Source of the DNA: Thermoanaerobacter sp049701115
GTDB taxonomy: Bacteria > Bacillota > Thermoanaerobacteria > Thermoanaerobacterales > Thermoanaerobacteraceae
Direction of reading: 5' to 3'
DNA length: 64,000 nt
Assembly (NCBI RefSeq): GCF_049701115.1
Contig: NZ_JBNATX010000005.1
Span: 1-64,000 of the forward strand
Positions 50,029-58,380 of the stretch are shown here, one piece after another; the stretch's first letter is position 1; every line of letters begins with the position of its first letter. The notes under the pieces are model-generated. The model did not search any database, was not told the DNA's origin, and was given only the letters and a program-made list of their open reading frames with translations. Position numbers and translations under genes: made by a program.

Positions 50029-50739
50029 TTAATTTCTATAAATCTCTTTCACCCTTTTCCTAAATTCCTGATATAAATCCTTTGAAAGATAGGCTTTAAA
50101 AGCACAACCTTTAAAAGTAATTTCAAAAGAAGTCCTGTTTTTTCCCCTCAAAGCCTCTACTTTTAAAATATTGACCAGATAAGAGCGATTGGTCCTAAAA
50201 AACATATCCCCTGGCAATATTTCTTCCAGTTCTTTTAAAGAATAATCACATTCAATTTTTTCTTCCCCTGTGTAAATTACGCTTCTTTTCTTTTTAGCCT
50301 GAACAAAATAAACCTCTCTGGGATTTATAAGCCTCATATTGTCCTTCACAGGCACTGGAAGGTAATTTTCAATATTTAAAAACCTTTTCTTTATCCTTTC
50401 AATAGTTTCTCTTAATCTCTCTTCTTTTAACGGCTTTTCAATATAATCAGATGCGTAAAGCTTTACTGCTTCTTTTATGTACTCTTCAAAAGAAGTAATA
50501 AAGATTATCTCCAAAAAAGGCATAGTCTCTCTTACTTTTTTCGCTACCTCAATTCCTGACATGCGGAAAAGTTCGATGTCCAAAATTGCTATTTCCGGTT
50601 TAATCTTGTTTAAAGCTTCTAGTGCCTCTTTCCCATCATCAGTAAAGTACTCAACACTTATCCCATCTATCTTTTTAAGAAACTCTATTAACTGCCTCCT
50701 GAAAATCTCATCATCCTCCGCGATGACAACTCTGAGCAT
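50029..50739 (-). CDS. AgrA-like LytTR response regulator
   Basis: About 236 residues from the Met before LRVVIAEDDE; GTG and ATG codons three and five codons upstream are alternatives. The receiver domain has the acidic pair EDD and phospho-acceptor Asp in IAILDIELFRMSG; the C-terminal LytTR domain runs from VPVKDNMRLINPREVYFVQAKKK to MFFRTNRSYLVNILKVEAL and the end. It should bind paired repeats such as those upstream of agrD and close the positive loop. Confidence 0.88.
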   Translation of the reverse strand: MLRVVIAEDDEIFRRQLIEFLKKIDGISVEYFTDDGKEALEALNKIKPEIAILDIELFRMSGIEVAKKVRETMPFLEIIFITSFEEYIKEAVKLYASDYIEKPLKEERLRETIERIKKRFLNIENYLPVPVKDNMRLINPREVYFVQAKKKRSVIYTGEEKIECDYSLKELEEILPGDMFFRTNRSYLVNILKVEALRGKNRTSFEITFKGCAFKAYLSKDLYQEFRKRVKEIYRN

Positions 50740-50759
50740 ACCTTTCATCCCCACTTCAT

Positions 50760-51218
50760 TTACTCAACAAAGAGAAAAAGTCTGTATTTGCAGATGAGAA
50801 TAGAAAACAAAATTGCAACTGCCAGCTGTGGTAAAAAGCAGGCAAAACGAAGCGCATAATTTTGTAACAAAACTGTAGGATCTAGATCAAATAAAAACTG
50901 CATTGCATTCACATTGAGATATTCAATGATAAGGTATATGGAAACTGCCAAAGTAACACTCATAATGCTTCTGAATAAATCCATTATTTTAAACAGAAGA
51001 AATAAGGTCACCAGCAGTATTACATAAATTATTACATTTACTATGTAACTGGTAACCAGTGGCCTTATAAAATACAGTATAAGTCCTAAACTTAAGCTCA
51101 TGGCTGTGACTTTTACCGTGTCAAATTTCACTCCAGCTAAGCCCAGCGCTATGCTTATTATAACCGCTGCCTCTGGAACAGAAAATACGAAAACTTCCCA
51201 AAGTGCCAATTTATCCAT
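50760..51218 (-). CDS. Five-helix membrane protein, candidate detached AgrC sensor domain
   Basis: About 152 residues from the ATG behind AAAGGCG; a TTG 11 codons earlier is less likely. It is almost entirely membrane-embedded with about five helices (for example EAAVIISIALGLAG, VKVTAMSLSLGLILYFI, NVIIYVILLVTLFLLF, FRSIMSVTLAVSIYLIIEYL). Its start (LALWEVFVFSVPEAAVIIS) and helix pattern look like the N-terminal sensory part of clostridial AgrC-type kinases. It heads the operon with the regulator six bases on from its stop, then the short kinase, AgrB and AgrD. The split-sensor reading is inference. Confidence 0.65.
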   Translation of the reverse strand: MDKLALWEVFVFSVPEAAVIISIALGLAGVKFDTVKVTAMSLSLGLILYFIRPLVTSYIVNVIIYVILLVTLFLLFKIMDLFRSIMSVTLAVSIYLIIEYLNVNAMQFLFDLDPTVLLQNYALRFACFLPQLAVAILFSILICKYRLFLFVE

Positions 51219-51256
51219 GCGCTTTCGCCTTTCTAATTTACATAATTTCAAATATA

Positions 51257-51285
51257 ATTGTAATTTTTATTAAAGAAGATGTCAA
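51257..51285 (-). promoter_or_regulatory. Sigma-A promoter of the agr operon
   Basis: TTGACA and TACAAT are exactly 17 bases apart on the minus strand, between the thl terminator and the sensor-like gene. The sensing and response genes thus have a constitutive-looking promoter, unlike agrD. Confidence 0.75.
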
Positions 51286-51290
51286 TGAAA

Positions 51291-51318
51291 ATAAAAAATA
51301 AGCGCTCAAAAGAGCGCC
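51291..51318 (-). terminator. Terminator of the butyryl-CoA operon
   Basis: GCGCTC, a 4-nt loop and GAGCGC are followed by TTATTTTTTAT on the minus strand, directly after thl. Confidence 0.8.
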
Positions 51319-51322
51319 CATT

Positions 51323-52507
51323 TTACATCTCCACAATCATTGATATACCCATGCCACCGCCTATGCAAAGTGTAGCAAGACCTAAATGGGAACCTCTTCT
51401 TTTCATTTCGTGAAGAAGAGTCACTAAAATTCTCGCTCCACTTGCCCCAATCGGATGACCTAGAGCTATTGCACCTCCGTTTACATTCACTTTCTCCATA
51501 TCAAAGTTAAGCTCTCTAGCTACTGCTATTGCTTGAGCTGCAAAAGCTTCATTGGCTTCTATAAGGTCAATGTCCTCCATCTTCAAGCCTGCCTTGTCAA
51601 GAGCTTTTCTTGTTGAGTAAATTGGACCTAGACCCATTACAGCCGGATCAACGCCAGCGTAGGCATAAGATTTTATAGTCGCAAGAGGAGTTATGCCCAG
51701 CTCTTTTGCCTTATCTCTTGACATAACTACTACTGCAGCCGCTCCATCATTTATTCCAGAAGCATTTCCTGCTGTGACTGTTCCATCCGGCTTGAAGGCA
51801 GGTTTTAATTTCGCCAGGTCCTCCATAGTAGTTCCAAATCTAGGATGCTCATCTACCTTAAATTCAATTGGATCTCCTTTCTTCTGAGGAATGGGCACAG
51901 GAACAATCTCTTCTTCAAATTTTCCCGCTTTTATGGCAGCCTCAGCTAAGTTTTGACTTCTTAGCGCAAATTCATCCTGTTCCTGCCTTGAAATTTTGTA
52001 CCTTTCTGCAATGTTTTCTGCTGTTATGCCCATGTGGTACTGATTGAAAACATCCCACAGCCCGTCATAGACCATCTCATCAACAAGCTCTCCATAAGGC
52101 ATGTTCATCCTGTAACCCCAGCGGGCATCTCTTAACAGGTAAGGAGCCCTTGACATGCTCTCCATTCCACCTGCCACAACTATATCAGCATCCCCTAGCA
52201 TAACAGCTTGAGCTGCCATAGCCACAGTTCTAAGTCCTGAACCACATACCATGTTTATCGTTGTAGCAGGCACCTCCACAGGAATTCCCGCTTTTACAGC
52301 AGACTGCCTCGCAGGATTTTGACCTAAGCCTGCCTGTAATATAATGCCCATGAATACTTCATCTACCTGTTCTGGAGCTACTTTTGCTCTTTTTAATGCC
52401 TCTTTTATGACAATTGCTCCCAAGTCTACTACTGGAATTCCAGCCAGGCTTCCTCCAAACTTTCCTATTGCAGTTCTCACTGCACTCACGATTACAGCTT
52501 CTTTCAT
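51323..52507 (-). CDS. thl: Acetyl-CoA acetyltransferase (thiolase)
   Basis: A 394-residue thiolase with the acyl-accepting Cys in TINMVCGSGLRTVAMAA (near residue 88), the catalytic His in GGAIALGHPIGASGARI and the second Cys in LATLCIGGGMG. It condenses two acetyl-CoA to acetoacetyl-CoA, the entry to butyrate or butanol formation. Last gene of the crt-bcd-etfBA-hbd-thl operon. Confidence 0.95.
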   Translation of the reverse strand: MKEAVIVSAVRTAIGKFGGSLAGIPVVDLGAIVIKEALKRAKVAPEQVDEVFMGIILQAGLGQNPARQSAVKAGIPVEVPATTINMVCGSGLRTVAMAAQAVMLGDADIVVAGGMESMSRAPYLLRDARWGYRMNMPYGELVDEMVYDGLWDVFNQYHMGITAENIAERYKISRQEQDEFALRSQNLAEAAIKAGKFEEEIVPVPIPQKKGDPIEFKVDEHPRFGTTMEDLAKLKPAFKPDGTVTAGNASGINDGAAAVVVMSRDKAKELGITPLATIKSYAYAGVDPAVMGLGPIYSTRKALDKAGLKMEDIDLIEANEAFAAQAIAVARELNFDMEKVNVNGGAIALGHPIGASGARILVTLLHEMKRRGSHLGLATLCIGGGMGISMIVEM

Positions 52508-52528
52508 ATAAATCCCCCTTTTTAATTT

Positions 52529-53374
52529 TTATTTATATTCAAAAAATCCTTTCCCTGTTTTTCTTCCTAAAAGCCCTGCTCTCACCATTTTCTTTAAAAG
52601 TGGATGAGGCCTGTATTTAGGATCTCCAAATTCTTGATATAATACTTCCATTATTGCAAGAACCACATCATTTCCTATGAGGTCAGAAAGGGCAAGGGGT
52701 CCTATAGGATGGTTTGCCCCCAATTTCATGGCTTCATCAATATCCTCTGCAGAAGCTACTCCATCTGCCAAAACTCCTATAGCTTCGTTTATCATGGGAA
52801 TCAAAATCCTGTTTACCACGAAACCAGGGGCTTCATTGACTTCAACTGGGGTTTTCCCAAGCTTTTGAGCCAGTTCTTTTACCGTATTGAATGTCTCATC
52901 AGAGGTCTTCATCCCTCTTATTACTTCTACCAATTTCATCACAGGTACAGGATTAAAAAAGTGCATGCCTATCACTTTTTCAGGCCTTTTAGTCACACTT
53001 GCTATTTCTGTTATTGAAAGAGAAGAAGTGTTTGTAGCAAGTATTACCTCTTTTCTGCATACGTTATCAAGCTCTTTAAAAATTTCTTTTTTTATCTCTA
53101 TATTTTCTACAGCTGCTTCAATAACAAAGTCAGCTTCCTTAGCTTCGTCAATATCAACAGTACCTCTTATTCTACTTAACACCTCGTTTTTCTTTTCTTC
53201 TGTAATTTTCCCTTTTTCTACATTTCTTTTAAGGTTACTCTCAATAACTCCCAAACCTCTTTCCACAAATTTGGCATCTACATCTCTTATTATAACTTCA
53301 AAACCATTTTCTGCGAATACCTGTGCAATTCCTGACCCCATCGTTCCTGCACCAACTACAAATATTTTTTGCAT
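52529..53374 (-). CDS. hbd: 3-hydroxybutyryl-CoA dehydrogenase
   Basis: A 281-residue NAD(P)-dependent enzyme: FVVGAGTMGSGIAQVFAENGF at the N terminus, the family motif HFFNPVPVMKLVEVIRG (catalytic His) and PGFVVNRILIPMINEAIG. It reduces acetoacetyl-CoA to 3-hydroxybutyryl-CoA. Length is normal. It is 125 bases from etfA; that spacer contains two small tandem duplications. Confidence 0.96.
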   Translation of the reverse strand: MQKIFVVGAGTMGSGIAQVFAENGFEVIIRDVDAKFVERGLGVIESNLKRNVEKGKITEEKKNEVLSRIRGTVDIDEAKEADFVIEAAVENIEIKKEIFKELDNVCRKEVILATNTSSLSITEIASVTKRPEKVIGMHFFNPVPVMKLVEVIRGMKTSDETFNTVKELAQKLGKTPVEVNEAPGFVVNRILIPMINEAIGVLADGVASAEDIDEAMKLGANHPIGPLALSDLIGNDVVLAIMEVLYQEFGDPKYRPHPLLKKMVRAGLLGRKTGKGFFEYK

Positions 53375-53408
53375 TTTTTAATTTCCCTCCCAGAAATTTA
53401 TTGTAAAA

Positions 53409-53467
53409 GGGTCAGCTGCCAACGGGTCAGCCGCCCTTCTTGATAAACATACATTGATAAACATACA
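53409..53467. repeat. Two tandem duplications in the etfA-hbd spacer
   Basis: GGGTCAGC(T/C)GCC occurs twice with a 15-base period, followed directly by TTGATAAACATACA repeated twice without a gap. No promoter or terminator is evident within them. They look like recent slippage products or binding-site pairs. Confidence 0.6.
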
Positions 53468-53498
53468 TAGGTCACTACTACTTTATTACATGCAAATT

Positions 53499-54506
53499 TT
53501 ATGCCATCGCCTTTTCCTTAGCCTCTTTTATTTCTTCTATCAGGGCCGGTATTACCTTAAATAAATCTCCGACTATGCCGTAATCGGCTATCTTAAAGAT
53601 GGGAGCATCGGGATTTTTATTTATGGCAACTATGGTCTTTGCACCACCCATTCCTGCAATATGCTGTATAGCTCCGCTAATTCCACAGGCTATGTAAAGC
53701 TTGGGCCTTACAGTTTTCCCTGTCTGCCCTACCTGATGGTCTGAAGAAATCCACCCCGCCTCCACCGCAGCGCGGGAAGCACCTACAACCCCTCCCAGCA
53801 CTTCCGCCAGCTCTTCAATCAATTTAAATCCTTCCGGTCCCCCTACTCCCCTTCCTCCAGATACAATAATATCTGCTTCTTCTAAATTTACCTTTTGCCT
53901 TACCTCTTTCATTATACTGATAATCTCAGTCCTTATATCTTTTTCTTCTATCACTGGTTTTATTTCAATTACTTCTCCCCTGCGTCCTTCATCCATCAAA
54001 GCTTTCTTCATAACGCCAGGCCTTATTGTTGCCATTTGGGGTCTTCTTTCGGGACAAATTATTGTAGCGATTAAATTTCCGCCAAATGCAGGCCTTATCT
54101 GTAAAAGAAGGCCATTTTCATCTATATCAAGTGCTGTACAGTCTGCCGTAAGCCCTGTTTTCATTCTCGCTGCAATTCTCGGTGCCAAATCCCTTCCTAT
54201 ATAGGTAGCGCCGTATAAAATGACCTCTGGCTTTAAGCTATTCGCAAGGTCGCATATGACTTTTGTGTAGGCATCCGTGGTGTAGTTTTTAAGAAGAGGA
54301 TGGTCTATGACGTACACTACATCAGCACCGTATTTTATCAATTCCTCTGCCAGCCCTTTTATTTCATATCCTACCAAAACAGCACAAGCCTTTACACCTT
54401 TTTTATCTGCAAGTCTTCGAGCCTCTCCCAATATCTCTAAAGAAACATTCATGAGTTTCTGTTCTCTTTGCTCAGCAAATATCCATATATCTTTGTATTC
54501 ATTCAT
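53499..54506 (-). CDS. etfA: Electron transfer flavoprotein alpha subunit
   Basis: About 335 residues from the Met eight bases after AGGAGG. EYKDIWIFAEQREQ opens the protein, and the C-terminal FAD domain has VSGGRGVGGPEGFKLIEELAEVLGGVVGASRAAVEAGW, QVGQTGKTVRPKLYIACGISGAIQH and VAINKNPDAPIFKIADYGIVGD. With EtfB and butyryl-CoA dehydrogenase it forms the bifurcating complex that reduces crotonyl-CoA and ferredoxin with NADH. No ferredoxin-type extension is present. Confidence 0.95.
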   Translation of the reverse strand: MNEYKDIWIFAEQREQKLMNVSLEILGEARRLADKKGVKACAVLVGYEIKGLAEELIKYGADVVYVIDHPLLKNYTTDAYTKVICDLANSLKPEVILYGATYIGRDLAPRIAARMKTGLTADCTALDIDENGLLLQIRPAFGGNLIATIICPERRPQMATIRPGVMKKALMDEGRRGEVIEIKPVIEEKDIRTEIISIMKEVRQKVNLEEADIIVSGGRGVGGPEGFKLIEELAEVLGGVVGASRAAVEAGWISSDHQVGQTGKTVRPKLYIACGISGAIQHIAGMGGAKTIVAINKNPDAPIFKIADYGIVGDLFKVIPALIEEIKEAKEKAMA

Positions 54507-54519
54507 TTTCCTAACCTCC

Positions 54520-55302
54520 TCATATGACATGTTTTTCAACTAATCTCTGGACAAGGTTTTGTACACATTCTTTTACATTACCTGTAAAAATCTCTCCTGC
54601 TCTCTCTGTCTCGGGGGTTGTAGTAGCTATAACTCTGGTCGGTGAACCCTTAAGCCCCACTTCCTGAGGGTCAATCCCCAATTCTGAAGCAGTTACAATT
54701 TTTACTTCTTTTTCTCTATAAGCTTCAAATATTCCCTTTATTGAAGGGTACCTTGGGGTATTAAGTTCCTTAGTTGCTGTGAGAAGCACAGGCATACTAA
54801 CTTTTACCACTTCGTAACCATCTTCAAGTGTCCTTTTGACAATAACGGAATCTCCTTCAATTTTTACCTCTTTAACATATGTCACTTGAGGAATACCAAG
54901 CTGTTCAGCCAGCTGTGGTCCCACTTGAGCTGTGTCTCCATCTATAGCCTGTCTTCCACAAAATACTAAATCATACTCCAGTTTTTTAATCATCGCTGCC
55001 AAAGTCTTGGCAGTTGCACAAGTATCGGCACCTGCAAATACCTTATCAGAAAGAAGATAAGCCTCATCAGCTCCCATCGCAAGGGCTTCTCTTAAAGCCT
55101 CCTCTGCCTGTTGTGGCCCCATAGAGATGACTGTAACCTTACCTCCGTACCTTTCTCTAATTCTTATAGCTTCTTCTAAAGCATTTTTATCCTCCGGATT
55201 TATTATGCTTGGCACTCCTTCTCTTATGAGAGTCTTTGTGACAGGATCTATCTTCACTTCATTTGTGTCAGGCACCTGTTTTATGCAAACAATAATGTTC
55301 AT
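54520..55302 (-). CDS. etfB: Electron transfer flavoprotein beta subunit
   Basis: A 260-residue subunit with MNIIVCIKQVPDTNEVKIDP, AISMGP-type VISMGPQQAEEALREALAMGADEAYLLSD and the signature VKRTLEDGYEVVKVSMPVLLTATKELNTPRYPS. It binds NADH/flavin in the bifurcating Etf complex. It lies 13 bases after bcd and the same short distance before etfA. Confidence 0.95.
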   Translation of the reverse strand: MNIIVCIKQVPDTNEVKIDPVTKTLIREGVPSIINPEDKNALEEAIRIRERYGGKVTVISMGPQQAEEALREALAMGADEAYLLSDKVFAGADTCATAKTLAAMIKKLEYDLVFCGRQAIDGDTAQVGPQLAEQLGIPQVTYVKEVKIEGDSVIVKRTLEDGYEVVKVSMPVLLTATKELNTPRYPSIKGIFEAYREKEVKIVTASELGIDPQEVGLKGSPTRVIATTTPETERAGEIFTGNVKECVQNLVQRLVEKHVI

Positions 55303-55315
55303 GATAGTTCCCTCC

Positions 55316-56458
55316 TTACATCTTTAAAATATTCGAAGCAATAACCATTTTCTGAACTTCTGATGTACCTTCATATATTTCCGTAATCTTCGCATCTCTC
55401 ATAAGCCTTTCTACAGGATAATCCTTTGTATAGCCGTAGCCTCCAAAAATTTGCACCGCTTTAGTAGTAACTTCCATAGCCGTCTCTGAGGCAAAAAGTT
55501 TTGCCATTGCGGCCTCCATGCTGTAACTCAAGCTGTTTTCCTTTCTCCAGGCAGCATAATAGACAAGATGTCTGGCTGCACTCACCTTTGTTGCCATCTC
55601 GGCAATATACCACTGCAACCCTTGAAATTTCCCTATAGGCCTCCCAAACTGTTGCCTTTCCTTTACATATTTTGTAACCTCATCGAGCGCTGCCTGTGCA
55701 ATTCCAAGAGCCTGCGCACCAATGCCTATTCTCCCACCATCTAAAGTCACCATAGCTATCTTAAATCCTTCCCCTTCTTTGCCAAGCAAATTTTCTTTTG
55801 GCACTATACAGTCTTCAAAAACTAGTTCTGCCGCCCTTGAACCTCTTATCCCCATCTTCTCTTCTATTTTACCTATAGAAAAACCCGGAAAGCCTTTTTC
55901 TACAATAAAGGCACTTATCCCTTTAGCTCCTTGAGATTTATCTGTCTTAGCAAAAACTATATATACATCCGACGCTCCACCATTGGTAATGAAGATTTTA
56001 CAGCCGTTTAAGACATAATGGTCCCCTTCTAACGTAGCAGTTGTTTGAATGCCTGCTGCATCAGTTCCAGCGTTAGGCTCTGTCAAAGCAAAAGCCCCTA
56101 ATTTCTCCCCTCTTGCAAGTGGTACAAGGTATTTTTCTTTTTGCTCTTTTGTTCCCCACTGGAAAATAGGAAAACATGCTAGTGATGTATGGGCAGAAAG
56201 TATCACACCTGTAGCTGCACAAGCACGAGATATTTCTTCAACAGTGATGATGTAACTTATGTAATCTCCTCCTGCTCCTCCATATTCCTTCGGATAGGGA
56301 ATCCCCATCATATCGGCATTCGCCATTTTTTTAACATTATCCCATGGAAACTCCCCTTTTCTATCAATTTCTTTTGCGCGTGGCATGATCTCCTTTTCTG
56401 CAAATTCCCTCACTACTTTTCTCACCATTTCTTGTTCTTTACTTAAAGAAAAATCCAT
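55316..56458 (-). CDS. bcd: Butyryl-CoA dehydrogenase (acyl-CoA dehydrogenase)
   Basis: About 380 residues from MDFSLSKEQEMVRK, which follows AGGAGGG; an upstream in-frame Met 11 codons earlier is not favoured. FALTEPNAGTDA and GGYGYTKDYPVERLMRDAKITEIYEGTSEVQ mark the FAD site and the catalytic Glu. It reduces crotonyl-CoA to butyryl-CoA together with EtfAB. Confidence 0.94.
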   Translation of the reverse strand: MDFSLSKEQEMVRKVVREFAEKEIMPRAKEIDRKGEFPWDNVKKMANADMMGIPYPKEYGGAGGDYISYIITVEEISRACAATGVILSAHTSLACFPIFQWGTKEQKEKYLVPLARGEKLGAFALTEPNAGTDAAGIQTTATLEGDHYVLNGCKIFITNGGASDVYIVFAKTDKSQGAKGISAFIVEKGFPGFSIGKIEEKMGIRGSRAAELVFEDCIVPKENLLGKEGEGFKIAMVTLDGGRIGIGAQALGIAQAALDEVTKYVKERQQFGRPIGKFQGLQWYIAEMATKVSAARHLVYYAAWRKENSLSYSMEAAMAKLFASETAMEVTTKAVQIFGGYGYTKDYPVERLMRDAKITEIYEGTSEVQKMVIASNILKM

Positions 56459-56518
56459 ATACAGCCCTCCTATTTGATATTTTTTTAACATTTAAGTGCA
56501 TATTGAGGGACATTGCCC

Positions 56519-57301
56519 TCATTTTCCTTCAAATTTAGGATTTCTTTTTTCTAAAAAAGCAGTCATACCTTCTTTTTGATCTTTTGTACTAAAACACAAA
56601 GCAAAAGCGTTGGCTTCATATTTCATTCCTGAATCAATATCAACTTCGAGGCCTTTGTTTATGGCTTCTTTAGCCAGTGATATTGCTACAAGCCCTTTTG
56701 ACATTATCTTTTTTGCAATACCATAAGCCTCCTCTAAAAGTTTATCTTGTTCTACTACTTTTGAAATAAGGCCTATTCTCAAAGCCTCCTCTGCATCTAT
56801 CATATCTCCAGTATATATGAGTTCTTTCGCTTTTGAAACACCTACAATTCGAGGTAACCTCTGAGTACCACCAAATCCCGGTATAATTCCAAGTCCTACT
56901 TCTGGCTGACCAAATTTTGCATTACGACTTGCAATCCTTATATCGCAAGCCAGAGCAAGTTCACATCCTCCTCCAAGAGCGTATCCATTAATAGCGGCAA
57001 TTACTGGCTTCTTCATAAGTTCAATCTTTCTAAATACCCTTTGACCAAATTCGGCAAATTCTTTCGCTTTCAACGAGTCCATGTCTTTCATCTCAGAAAT
57101 GTCCGCTCCTGCCACAAATGCCTTTTCTCCTGCACCGGTTATCACAATCACTTTTGCATCTTCATCTTCTTCCAAAGTTTTTAAAGCCTTTTCCAGTTCT
57201 TTAAGGGTTTCGGTATTTAATGCATTTAAAGCTTTTGGCCTGCTAATTGTAATAGTAGCAATCCCTTCTTCTTTTTTCACATCTATATTTTTATACTCCA
57301 C
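56519..57301 (-). CDS. crt: 3-hydroxybutyryl-CoA dehydratase (crotonase)
   Basis: About 260 residues from the GTG codon of VEYKNIDVKKEEG, placed nine bases behind AGGAGGG; this gives the normal length, whereas the longest frame adds 16 unlike residues. The oxyanion-hole segments AFVAGADISEMKDMD and AINGYALGGGCELALACDIRIA and the catalytic Glu in FGQPEVGLGIIPGFGGTQRL are present. It dehydrates 3-hydroxybutyryl-CoA to crotonyl-CoA. First gene of the operon, directly behind a sigma-54 type promoter. Confidence 0.94.
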   Translation of the reverse strand: MEYKNIDVKKEEGIATITISRPKALNALNTETLKELEKALKTLEEDEDAKVIVITGAGEKAFVAGADISEMKDMDSLKAKEFAEFGQRVFRKIELMKKPVIAAINGYALGGGCELALACDIRIASRNAKFGQPEVGLGIIPGFGGTQRLPRIVGVSKAKELIYTGDMIDAEEALRIGLISKVVEQDKLLEEAYGIAKKIMSKGLVAISLAKEAINKGLEVDIDSGMKYEANAFALCFSTKDQKEGMTAFLEKRNPKFEGK

Positions 57302-57345
57302 CAAAAACCACCCTCCTTTTATGCATTCTCCTTCCCCTACATCAT

Positions 57346-57359
57346 GCAAGAATCATGCC
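57346..57359 (-). promoter_or_regulatory. Sigma-54 type promoter of the butyryl-CoA operon
   Basis: The minus strand reads TTGGCATGATTCTTGCA, with GG and GC exactly ten bases apart, a close match to the RpoN -24/-12 consensus. The predicted start point leaves a 33-base leader to crt. The only upstream space is 10 bases to a terminator, so no good sigma-A promoter fits. The site closely resembles the one before the P-loop/nfnAB operon. Confidence 0.7.
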
Positions 57360-57361
57360 AA

Positions 57362-57397
57362 AATAAAAAAGTAGATGGACAGAATCCATCTACTTCT
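57362..57397 (-). terminator. Terminator beyond repeat copy 2 (rex transcript)
   Basis: AAGTAGATGG and CCATCTACTT form a stem followed by TTTTTATTTT on the minus strand. An identical hairpin lies on the other side of the repeat element, at the end of rex. Confidence 0.75.
57370..57397. repeat. 28-bp direct repeat flanking element copy 2, left
   Basis: These 28 bases recur exactly at 57649-57676, so the palindromic element sits between two identical terminator-like hairpins, five and six bases from its ends. This could be a long target-site duplication. Confidence 0.8.
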
Positions 57398-57402
57398 AGT
57401 TT

Positions 57403-57642
57403 GTTGACGAAGGCCTCCTTATTTAAGTGGCATTTTGTGTTAATGCTCCGGAGTTGCAAAGCGACTAAACTAAGGCTCACTTTTCGGGCTCAAGCGGGGT
57501 ACCGGCCAATTCGCCCTTCGGGCTCAGGTGGCCGCTCGCTTTGCTCGCCCCGCCCTCACTCCTCAAGTTCGCCAAGTTTAGTTACCGCTTTGACAACAAG
57601 TCGCATTTACACACAAAATGCCACTTCTTTATTTTGTCAACA
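57403..57642. repeat. 240-bp palindromic dispersed repeat, copy 2
   Basis: Same element as at 16312-16550, bounded by TGTTGACGAA and TTTTGTCAACA, with the same exact 16-base inner arms and the conserved GCGGGGTACCGGCCAATTCGCC block. In the centre CCCTTCGGGC replaces the AAAAGG of copy 1, keeping a hairpin. Both copies lie between the stop codon and terminator of a minus-strand gene (rex here), so both would be in mRNA 3' ends. This accounts for the 370-base gap between rex and crt. Confidence 0.85.
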
Positions 57643-57648
57643 GTCTGA

Positions 57649-57676
57649 AAGTAGATGGACAGAATCCATCTACTTC
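57649..57676. repeat. 28-bp direct repeat flanking element copy 2, right
   Basis: Exact copy of the left flank. It overlaps the last bases of rex and, on the minus strand, is followed by TTTCAGACTG, a poorer U-run than the left copy. Confidence 0.8.
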
Positions 57677-58358
57677 ATCGTTCTGCTTTTACTGTTTCCC
57701 CTTTAAGCTTCCTAAAAAGTTCCTCTTCATTCAATCTATAAGATATAGTGAAAAGACTGTCGCTCAAATGCACATTTTCTAAAATCACATCATCCGGCAC
57801 CTTTAAATCTATCGGAGAGAAATTCCATATAGCCTTGATTCCAGCTTTTACTAATCTATCCGCAGTATACTGTGCATTGTCTTTTGGAATGCAAAGGATT
57901 GCTATGTCTATGTGATTATTGGCTATAAATTCTTCTACAGTCGCCACATCCATTACCTCTACATCTCTTATCTTGAGTCCAAAAAGTCTTGGATTTATGT
58001 CAAAAATACCCTTTAAATTAAATCCAGATTTTTCAAATCGAGTATAATTAGCAATCGCTTGCCCTAAATTGCCAGCACCTATTATGATAGTATTATAGGT
58101 TTTGTCAAGGCCTAAAATTTTGGTCAGATTATTGTAAAGCTCCTCAACATTATAGCCATATCCTTGCTGGCCAAAACCTCCGAAATTATTGAGGTCCTGT
58201 CTTATTTGAGAAGCAGTAACTCCCATTCTCTCGCTTAATTCTTTTGAAGAAATCCTCTTTATGTCATTTTTTAAAAGCTCTTCCAAACATCTGTGATACC
58301 TCGGGAGCCTTCTTATAACGGCCATAGATACTATGGTTTTTTTGCTCACTGTCCTCAC
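57675..58358 (-). CDS. rex: Redox-sensing transcriptional repressor Rex
   Basis: A 227-residue protein with an N-terminal winged helix (AVIRRLPRYHRCLEELLKN, SKELSERMGVTASQIRQDLNNFGGFGQQGYGY) and a Rossmann NADH-binding domain (IIIGAGNLGQAIANYTRF). It represses fermentation and electron-transfer genes and lets go when NADH rises; the crt-thl operon beside it is a typical target. The start is uncertain between ATG and a GTG three codons on. A Rex-like site overlaps its own promoter. Confidence 0.95.
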   Translation of the reverse strand: MRTVSKKTIVSMAVIRRLPRYHRCLEELLKNDIKRISSKELSERMGVTASQIRQDLNNFGGFGQQGYGYNVEELYNNLTKILGLDKTYNTIIIGAGNLGQAIANYTRFEKSGFNLKGIFDINPRLFGLKIRDVEVMDVATVEEFIANNHIDIAILCIPKDNAQYTADRLVKAGIKAIWNFSPIDLKVPDDVILENVHLSDSLFTISYRLNEEELFRKLKGETVKAER

Positions 58359-58380
58359 CTCATTTTACTATGTATTTGAA

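Noticed and set aside
52529..57301. Fatty-acid beta-oxidation operon
   Set aside because: The full crt-bcd-etfBA-hbd-thl order is that of clostridial butyrate synthesis; no acyl-CoA synthetase or long-chain-specific enzyme is present.
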